From Actinomycetota bacterium (GTDB taxonomy: Bacteria; Actinomycetota; Thermoleophilia; Solirubrobacterales; Solirubrobacteraceae), in contig VAWT01000163.1 in the NCBI GenBank assembly GCA_005883415.1, positions 1 through 33,435 of the forward strand: a stretch of 33,435 nt of DNA, in the 5' to 3' direction. Both the position numbers and the translations under genes were made by a program. The notes below the pieces were generated by a model. That model was not told the origin of the DNA. It saw only the letters and a program-made list of their open reading frames with translations, and searched no databases. Shown here one piece after another: positions 27,401 through 33,435 of this stretch (within the stretch, counting starts at the first letter, position 1; the number at the start of each line of letters is the position of its first letter).

Positions 27401-28695
27401 ACGAGGACGGGCACGTCGTCCAGGCGCTGGATCCGTGCGCCCAGATCGCGCAGCCGCTCGTCGATCCGCTCGTAGCCACGGTCGATGTGGCGAACGTTGC
27501 CAATCTCGGTCCTGCCCTCGGCGCACAGCGCCGCGATCAGCATGGCCATTCCGGCACGGATGTCTGGCGAGTCGACTCGCTGGCCGCGAAGCCGGCGGGG
27601 TCCGATGACGATCGCGCGGTGCGGGTCGCAGATCGTGATCTCGGCGCCCATCACCTGCAGCTTGTCGGTGAAGAACAGGCGGTTCTCGAACATCTTCTCG
27701 TGGATCAGCACGCATCCCTCGGCCTGCGTGGCCAGCGCCAGCGCGATGCTCGTGAGGTCGGCCGGGAAACCGGGCCACGGGCCATCCTCGATCTTGGGCA
27801 TGCGCTCACCGGCGTCGTTTTGGATCACGAGTTTCTGACCACCGGGCACGATGACGTCCGCTCCCCGGAGCTCGGTGTGGAGCCCGAGCCGGTCGAAAAC
27901 CAGCCGGATCATGCGCAGGTCCTCCGGGACCGTGTCCCTGACAACCAGCTCGCCGCCGGTGACGCCGGCCAGCGCCATGAAGGAACCGATCTCGATGTGG
28001 TCGGGCGCGATGGTGTGGGTGCAGCCGCGGAGCCGATCCATGCCATGGACGGTCATCACGTTGGAGCCGATCCCGTCGATCGTCGCTCCCATCGCCACCA
28101 GCATCCGGGCCAGATCCTGGACGTGCGGCTCGGATGCCGCGTTGCGAATGACCGTGGGCCCGTGGGTCAGGGCGGCGGCCATGAGCGCGTTCTCGGTCGC
28201 CATCACGGACGGTTCGTCCATCAGGAAGTCGCACGGGCTGAGACCGAGCGGCGCCTGGATGAAGATGTCGCGATCGTGCTCCACGATCGCGCCAAGCGCC
28301 CGGAAGGCGTCGAGGTGGGGATCGAGCCGACGACGGCCGATCACATCCCCGCCCGGTGGTGGCATGTGGGCGTGGCCGAAGCGAGCCAGCAGTGGCCCCG
28401 CGAGCAGGAACGAGGCCCGGATCCTCTCGGCTAGCTCACGGTCGACGTCGTAGCGGTCGACACCGGACGCGTTGACCGACACCTCTCCCGGTCCGAGCCA
28501 CTCCACCGTGGCCCCGAGCGTCTCCAGCAGCAGCGCCATGGCTTCGGCGTCCGCGATCCGGGGTACGTTCCGCAGCACGACCTCGTCCTCGGTCAGCAGG
28601 CACGCCGCCAGGATCGGCAGGACGCCATTCTTGTTTCCGGCCGGAACGATCGTGCCCGATAGCGGCACGCCGCCTTCGATGACGAACTTCTCCAT
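27397..28695 (-). CDS. murA: UDP-N-acetylglucosamine 1-carboxyvinyltransferase
   Basis: MEKFVIEGGVPLSGTIVPAGNKNGVLPILAACLLTEDEVVLRNVPRIADAEAM, RIRASFLLAGPLLARFG...PPGGDVIGRRRLDPHLDAFRALGA. Confidence 0.96.
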   Translation of the reverse strand: MEKFVIEGGVPLSGTIVPAGNKNGVLPILAACLLTEDEVVLRNVPRIADAEAMALLLETLGATVEWLGPGEVSVNASGVDRYDVDRELAERIRASFLLAGPLLARFGHAHMPPPGGDVIGRRRLDPHLDAFRALGAIVEHDRDIFIQAPLGLSPCDFLMDEPSVMATENALMAAALTHGPTVIRNAASEPHVQDLARMLVAMGATIDGIGSNVMTVHGMDRLRGCTHTIAPDHIEIGSFMALAGVTGGELVVRDTVPEDLRMIRLVFDRLGLHTELRGADVIVPGGQKLVIQNDAGERMPKIEDGPWPGFPADLTSIALALATQAEGCVLIHEKMFENRLFFTDKLQVMGAEITICDPHRAIVIGPRRLRGQRVDSPDIRAGMAMLIAALCAEGRTEIGNVRHIDRGYERIDERLRDLGARIQRLDDVPVLV

Positions 28696-28783
28696 GGGAA
28701 TCGGCGGTGCTCCCACCGGCCGCGCCGGCAGGCTGATCCGCGGGATCGGGGTGGGCCGCGAACGCTGAGCTAGGGTAACAGCC

Positions 28784-29377
28784 ATGCAAGCAGACGTTTC
28801 GCGCCAGCAGGCTTGGGACCTGCTTTGTGAATGGACCAAGTCACAGTCGCTACGCAGGCATGCGCTTGCGGTGGAGGCCGCCATGCGCGCCTATGCCTCC
28901 CGGCTGGGGGGCGATCCCGACTTATGGGGCGTGACCGGCCTTTTGCACGACCTCGACTACGAGCGCTATCCCGACCTGAACAACGGCCATCCGCGCCACG
29001 GAATCCGCGAGCTCGAGTCGGGCGGGTATCCCCCTGAGATCGTCCGCGCGGTGGCGTCGCACGCCGATTTCATGGGCGTACCCCGCGAGAGCGAGATGGA
29101 GAAGGCACTCTACGCGGTCGACGAGCTGTCGGGCTTTGTGCTCGCCTGCGCCTATGTGCGGCCCGAAGGGCTATTGGGGATGACTCCCAAGTCGGTCAAG
29201 AAGAAGCTCAAGCAGCCTTCGTTTGCCGCCGCTGTAAACCGTGAGGACCTGCGTCGGGGAGCGTCGGAGCTGGGCGTGGACTTCGACGAGCACCTGGCCG
29301 TCGTGATCGAGGCCCTCACCGACCGGCGGCAGGAGCTTATGTCGGTGGACGACGAGGCTGCGTCCGAAGCAGGCTAG
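28784..29377 (+). CDS. HD-domain metal-dependent phosphohydrolase
   Basis: SLRRHALAVEAAMRAYASRLGGDPDLWGVTGLLHDLDYERYPDLNNGHPRHGIREL: HD(IG) motif. Confidence 0.92.
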   Translation: MQADVSRQQAWDLLCEWTKSQSLRRHALAVEAAMRAYASRLGGDPDLWGVTGLLHDLDYERYPDLNNGHPRHGIRELESGGYPPEIVRAVASHADFMGVPRESEMEKALYAVDELSGFVLACAYVRPEGLLGMTPKSVKKKLKQPSFAAAVNREDLRRGASELGVDFDEHLAVVIEALTDRRQELMSVDDEAASEAG

Positions 29378-29379
29378 GC

Positions 29380-30486
29380 GTGCCCGACACGGTCAGGATC
29401 GTCGTCCTTGAAGGAGACGAAACGGGCCAGGAGCTGCTCGAGCAGGCGGTGCGCCTCCTCGACCCCGACTTGTTGGGGATCGAGCTCTCCTTAGAGCGCT
29501 TCGACCTCTCCCTCGACAATCGCCGCGCAACCTCGAATCAGGTGGTGATCGATGCGGCGGCCGCGATGCGCGAGGCGGGTTTTGGGCTGAAGGCCGCGAC
29601 CATCACCCCCGAGGATTCCGACGACGTTGGCTCCCCTAACCGGATCCTGCGCGAGCAGCTGGACGGCAAGGTGATCGTCCGGACCGGCCGTCGCCTGCCA
29701 GGGGTGGCGCCGGTGGCCGGCGTTCACTACCCCATCTCTGTCGTGCGGATGGCGGTTGACGACGCATACGGTGCGTCCGAGAGACGGGAGGGCGACACGG
29801 GGTCCGCCCAGGAGGTCGCCTACCGGGTGGAGCGAATCTCGCGGTACACCTGCCGTGCGGTCGCCGAGTACGCGTTCCGCACTGCCGGAAAGCTGAACGC
29901 CCGGGTCTACGGTGGCCCCAAGTGGACGGTCTCCCCCGTTTACGAGGGGATGCTGAAGGAGGAGATGGATGCGGCCGCCGCCCACCACCCCGATGTCGCC
30001 TACCAGCCGGTCTTGATCGACGCCACGTATGCTGGCCTCCTTTCGGGCGCGACTGACGCTCCGCTCGTGATCCCGGCGCTGAACCGCGACGGAGACTGCC
30101 TGTCGGACATGGTCCTCCCGATGTTCGGGTCGATCGCCGGAGCCGAGTCCGTCCTGCTGGCGTTCGACTCCAGCTACAGCACCACGGTGGCGATGGCCGA
30201 GGCACCCCACGGGCCGGCGCCCGCCCTCCGGGGCAAGGACCTCGCCAATCCCCTGGCGATGATCCTGGCCTGCGGCGCCGTCCTTCACCACGCCGCGGAA
30301 CGGCATGGGGCGGGATATGAGCGCGCCTCGCGGGCGATCTATGAGTCAGCGCTCGAGACGGTCGGCTCCGGCATCAAGACGCCCGACCTCGGCGGCTCAT
30401 CAGGCACGACCGACGTCACGAATGCCGTCATCGAGCGTGTACGGACGAAGATCGACGTGTGGTCGTCACTGGGGTCGGCGGCGTAG
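29380..30486 (+). CDS. Isocitrate/isopropylmalate dehydrogenase family protein
   Basis: RIVVLEGDETGQELLEQAVRLL, NRILREQLDGKVIVRTGR, DVAYQPVLIDATYAGLLSG, DMVLPMFGSIAGAESVLLAFD, NPLAMILACGAVLHHA. GTG start. Confidence 0.9.
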   Translation: MPDTVRIVVLEGDETGQELLEQAVRLLDPDLLGIELSLERFDLSLDNRRATSNQVVIDAAAAMREAGFGLKAATITPEDSDDVGSPNRILREQLDGKVIVRTGRRLPGVAPVAGVHYPISVVRMAVDDAYGASERREGDTGSAQEVAYRVERISRYTCRAVAEYAFRTAGKLNARVYGGPKWTVSPVYEGMLKEEMDAAAAHHPDVAYQPVLIDATYAGLLSGATDAPLVIPALNRDGDCLSDMVLPMFGSIAGAESVLLAFDSSYSTTVAMAEAPHGPAPALRGKDLANPLAMILACGAVLHHAAERHGAGYERASRAIYESALETVGSGIKTPDLGGSSGTTDVTNAVIERVRTKIDVWSSLGSAA

Positions 30487-30521
30487 AGTCCTTGGCTCCC
30501 GCCCGGGCGTCGATGGTTATC

Positions 30522-30539
30522 GGCCGGACGCTTCCGGCC
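30522..30539. terminator. Hairpin GGCCGGA-CGCT-TCCGGCC downstream of the dehydrogenase-family gene
   Basis: Perfect 7-bp stem with 4-nt loop, 36 bp past the stop. No T-tract. Confidence 0.5.
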
Positions 30540-30622
30540 CCGCTATACGCAGCGTGTGGAGCGGCGGCTTGCGCCACGCCATGATCTTTTCCGTCCGGTG
30601 GCTTCCCTAGGCTCTCGAACGT

Positions 30623-30853
30623 ATGTTCCACGCGTCCGCCGACAGGTTCCGCAGCTGGATGGCCCGCATCGACGAGGTGCTGGATGACGTGCTTGGGGAT
30701 CCGCCAGTCCTTGACTCGGTCCACCCTCACCGGGTCCCGCTGCGCTGGACTTACGAGCGTCGCGGCGGTGCGGTCCCGTCCCGTCCGGCCCACTGCCTCT
30801 CTCCGGTCCACCAAGGCAGCCGCATGCGTCAGCTGGACCCCACGCCCCGTTAG
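30623..30853 (+). CDS. Small hypothetical protein
   Basis: FRSWMARIDEVLDDVLGDPPVLDSVHPHRVPLRWTYERRGGAVPSRPAHCLSP: plausible composition only. Confidence 0.35.
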   Translation: MFHASADRFRSWMARIDEVLDDVLGDPPVLDSVHPHRVPLRWTYERRGGAVPSRPAHCLSPVHQGSRMRQLDPTPR

Positions 30854-30885
30854 TCGCCGCCCGACTCAGGGCAAGCCTCCGAGAT

Positions 30886-31071
30886 TCAGCCCATGAACAG
30901 GAGGACGGTGCCGCTGGGGTATCCAGGCCCGCTGCGCGACCCTGAGCTCGCGACCCCGATCAGCACCGCGATGAACGTTCCAATCCCCAGAACGAGACAG
31001 ATCACCAGTAGCGCCAGCGCCTGCGGGTTACGGCGAAAGAAGTTGGCGATCTCGTGCACGGGGACGAGCAA
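30886..31071 (-). CDS. Small single-TM membrane protein
   Basis: MLVPVHEIANFFRRNPQALALLVICLVLGIGTFIAVLIGVASSGSRSGPGYPSGTVLLFMG: one clear TM helix. Confidence 0.55.
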   Translation of the reverse strand: MLVPVHEIANFFRRNPQALALLVICLVLGIGTFIAVLIGVASSGSRSGPGYPSGTVLLFMG

Positions 31072-31133
31072 CGAAGCGTATCTCCCGTGCTGTCACGTCC
31101 CACATGGCTCGGAGGGCTACGCAGTTATGTCGG

Positions 31134-31949
31134 CTAGGGGACCGTTGTAGGCGAGACGGAGAATTTGCCGTCTGAACCGCCGCTGCCGGTGTTCTGGGGG
31201 ACCCGCTGGCTTGAGCCGGTCCGAGATCCGGCCGCCGTTGGATGCAGGCGGCCGCGCCGCCCGCTGGTGCAGCTGCTGGTCAGCCGCGCAGCTACCGTGG
31301 CTCCGCCGGGGCGCTGACGGCATTGAGACACGAGACGATGGGGGGTTTGGCGGACGAGACGCCCGGTGACATGAGGGGTCAGACCGGTCGTGCTCACCAG
31401 CGTCGATCGCCTGTGGTGGCGAAGAGCGATCGCGCTTGAGCGGGTCACGTGTCGGGCCGCGCGGGCGTGCGTGTGGCGGCCGTGCGCAGCCACTTTGACC
31501 TTGCTCGTGGCCACGACCGGCCCTCCGGCTGAGCTCTCCAGACGGCTGCTCGCCACCGCGACGCCGCCGGCACAAACAATCGTGCCCAGGGCGAGCGGGA
31601 GGCCATGCCGCGCTAGGTACCGCGGGTGCAGCACCTCGCGCCACCTCGAGCCGGCCCAGAACGCCTGGAGTCGCGATAGGTACGGGGTGCTGCGCCAGCC
31701 GTCCTCGTGCGGATCAGCGTGACCATCTTCCGCGAGGTCCATTGTCAGCGCCTGGCAGCCCAGATCCGTGATTGCCCAGTTTCCTCGACTATCCGTGCGC
31801 ACCAGGCCGTGGGCGTGGGCGTCCACGAGCACTAGGCGAGCGTCGAGCCGGCTGAGCCTCAGCCGGCGCGCGAGCGCGTCACTCGACAGCGGCCCCGTCT
31901 GCTCCAAGGCGCCAAGTACATCCTTAAGCGCAACCAACCTCTGTGACAT
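31134..31949 (-). CDS. Winged-helix protein with TM segment and basic S/T/R-rich tail
   Basis: ALKDVLGALEQTGPLSSDALARRLRLSRLDARLVLVDAHAHGLVRTDSRGNWAITDLGCQAL (wHTH), then HGLPLALGTIVCAGGVAVA (TM). Confidence 0.65.
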   Translation of the reverse strand: MSQRLVALKDVLGALEQTGPLSSDALARRLRLSRLDARLVLVDAHAHGLVRTDSRGNWAITDLGCQALTMDLAEDGHADPHEDGWRSTPYLSRLQAFWAGSRWREVLHPRYLARHGLPLALGTIVCAGGVAVASSRLESSAGGPVVATSKVKVAAHGRHTHARAARHVTRSSAIALRHHRRSTLVSTTGLTPHVTGRLVRQTPHRLVSQCRQRPGGATVAARLTSSCTSGRRGRLHPTAAGSRTGSSQRVPQNTGSGGSDGKFSVSPTTVP

Positions 31950-32206
31950 CGCACTTTCCTCCAGCGATGCAGGATACGACCAATCGCTGCATATGGTTCG
32001 GGGATGTGGAAATTCCAACCAACAAGGGGCGAGCATGAAGACGCCGGTCCACTGAATCCTGGCGCCAGCAGCCCGGAACCCTGTCTACGCAACCGATTTC
32101 GACGCCGATGGTGTCCGGCGTGCTCTGCAAGACGCTGGTCCAGAGCGCCAAGCCGAGTTTCGCGCTACACCGAATAGCCCGGGTACGTATACAAACCCGG
32201 CCTGAA

Positions 32207-33435
32207 TTACCGCGGCGAACCCGTCGGTGCTTGGCCGCCCGTCGGTGGCGCCGGTGGGCTGCTAGTGCCCGGCGACTGCTGACCACTGGTGCCCGGCCCC
32301 TGCTGAGATGTGGTCCCTGGCGACTGCTCGCTACTGGTGCCCGGCGACCGCTGGCCGGTCGGCGGCAGCTCCTGGTTCGTCGCAGCAGGCGGCCTGACCG
32401 CTGTCGGGGGGTTGGCGCCAGTCGGGGGGCCGGTCCCCGTCGGGGACGGAGCCAGCGGTTGAGATGGCGAGCGGTACACGCCTGGCGGGAGAGGCTGCCT
32501 CGCCGGAGGCGCGGGCGGCAGCAGCAGGTTGCGCTCGAAGTACCCGGGAATCCCGGACAGGCTCGCCGGAACATGACCGATCGGCTTCCAGCCGCTGGAG
32601 GTGAGCGTGACCGTGGCGTCGAGCGCTGTCTCATTGTCCGTCCAGTCCCACGCGTAAATCGTCAGCCGGTAGCGCCCGGGGTCGAGGCCGGTGGGCAGCG
32701 GAGGAGCCAACCCGTCGGCGACTCTGTAGGTCCAGTGGGGAATGCAGACCGAACGGGTCGCGAAGCAGTTGTAGCCGGGATCGTGCACGCCAGGCGCATA
32801 GATAAGCGAGCGCTGCGAGAACTGAAGCAGGTGGGTTCCCCGGAAGGCCCATTCGAGCGGCGTGACCGGGGCGCCGTGCCGGTCGTAGAGCCGGTACGCG
32901 ATAGCGGCCGGTGCGAGGACGGGCGTGAAGTACTTCGTCTTTCGGATGAAGGTCTGTGGGTCGTAGGCAGGCGCGACCACCTGCCCGTCCGCTGACACGG
33001 ATGGTCTGCCGATCACAGGCACCGCGTGGTCCGCGTACGGTTCGAGCACGGTTCCTTCGGGCCGCAGCGGGTTCGCGTACTGGCCGTCGGCGCCGATCTC
33101 CGAGAAGGCCATGTGCCCGTAACCCGCCATAACCGTTCCGACCACGGTCTGAAACGGGGTGACCACATCGCCTGTCTGCACCTTGGGATTGATGTGCCAA
33201 TAGATGTAGTTGCCGACCTGGATGCGGGCATCTGGGCCGGAAGGGGCGAGCACCTGGGCCATACCCGGCTGTACCGCATACACCCGGGCTCCGTCTCGAG
33301 CTTGGATATCGATGGCAACGTGAAGCGACTCGGGCCGCAGCTCGTTCAGACCGGCTCGGATCGGGTGCGGGCGGTGGAACGGCGCCAGCGGCCAGCCGGT
33401 CTCGGCGTCATACGGACGACATCCGGTCGAGCACG
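32207..33435 (-). CDS. M23-like (LytM) domain protein with Pro/Gly/Ser/Thr/Gln-rich C-terminal tail; 5' end beyond window
   Basis: LHVAIDIQARDGARVYAVQPGMAQVL...YIYWHINPKVQTGDVVTPFQTVVGTVMAGYGHMAFSEI, then a repetitive SPGTSSEQSPGTTSQQGPGTSGQQSPGTSS tail. The frame is open to the window edge. Confidence 0.75.
   Translation of the reverse strand, partial: CSTGCRPYDAETGWPLAPFHRPHPIRAGLNELRPESLHVAIDIQARDGARVYAVQPGMAQVLAPSGPDARIQVGNYIYWHINPKVQTGDVVTPFQTVVGTVMAGYGHMAFSEIGADGQYANPLRPEGTVLEPYADHAVPVIGRPSVSADGQVVAPAYDPQTFIRKTKYFTPVLAPAAIAYRLYDRHGAPVTPLEWAFRGTHLLQFSQRSLIYAPGVHDPGYNCFATRSVCIPHWTYRVADGLAPPLPTGLDPGRYRLTIYAWDWTDNETALDATVTLTSSGWKPIGHVPASLSGIPGYFERNLLLPPAPPARQPLPPGVYRSPSQPLAPSPTGTGPPTGANPPTAVRPPAATNQELPPTGQRSPGTSSEQSPGTTSQQGPGTSGQQSPGTSSPPAPPTGGQAPTGSPR

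Noticed and set aside
32225-32360. Repetitive DNA as a CRISPR-like array
   Set aside because: Imperfect repeats in the coding sequence of a Pro/Gly/Thr/Ser/Gln-rich tail; no spacer structure.

Overview
High-GC actinobacterial-type chromosomal segment, probably Thermoleophilia/Solirubrobacterales-like judging by gene content and order. It is mostly housekeeping. There is an accessory block on the left: SnoaL-like protein, a SpoIIE-phosphatase remnant, a disrupted isochorismatase, TSUP, DUF2127, YihY and DUF1275. The main minus-strand clusters are rpsB-tsf-pyrH-frr-uppS-cdsA-dxr; CCA-transferase/ECF sigma/hypothetical/pgeF/yggS/sepF/proC/yggT/lspA/rluD; and murA-hisZ-hisG/hisD-hisB-hisH-hisA-hisF. 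The right edge carries an HD-domain protein, an isocitrate/isopropylmalate-dehydrogenase-family protein, a membrane wHTH protein and the 3' part of an M23-like protein. I saw no convincing new defence or mobile system, no CRISPR array and no rRNA or tRNA gene. The most notable signals are structural. A perfect 61-bp inverted copy of part of hisZ sits exactly where the hisG 3' end and hisD 5' end are missing, giving one fused HisG-HisD reading frame. rpsB has an internal deletion plus frameshift next to a 24-bp tandem repeat. An isochorismatase gene has a similar internal deletion plus frameshift. Three such events in 33 kb, one in an essential gene, make assembly or amplification error a serious alternative to biology. 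Also notable: MurA has Asp instead of Cys at the fosfomycin-target position, an ECF sigma factor is translationally coupled into a cell-division/tRNA-maturation operon, and the M23-like domain has a degenerate HxH motif.
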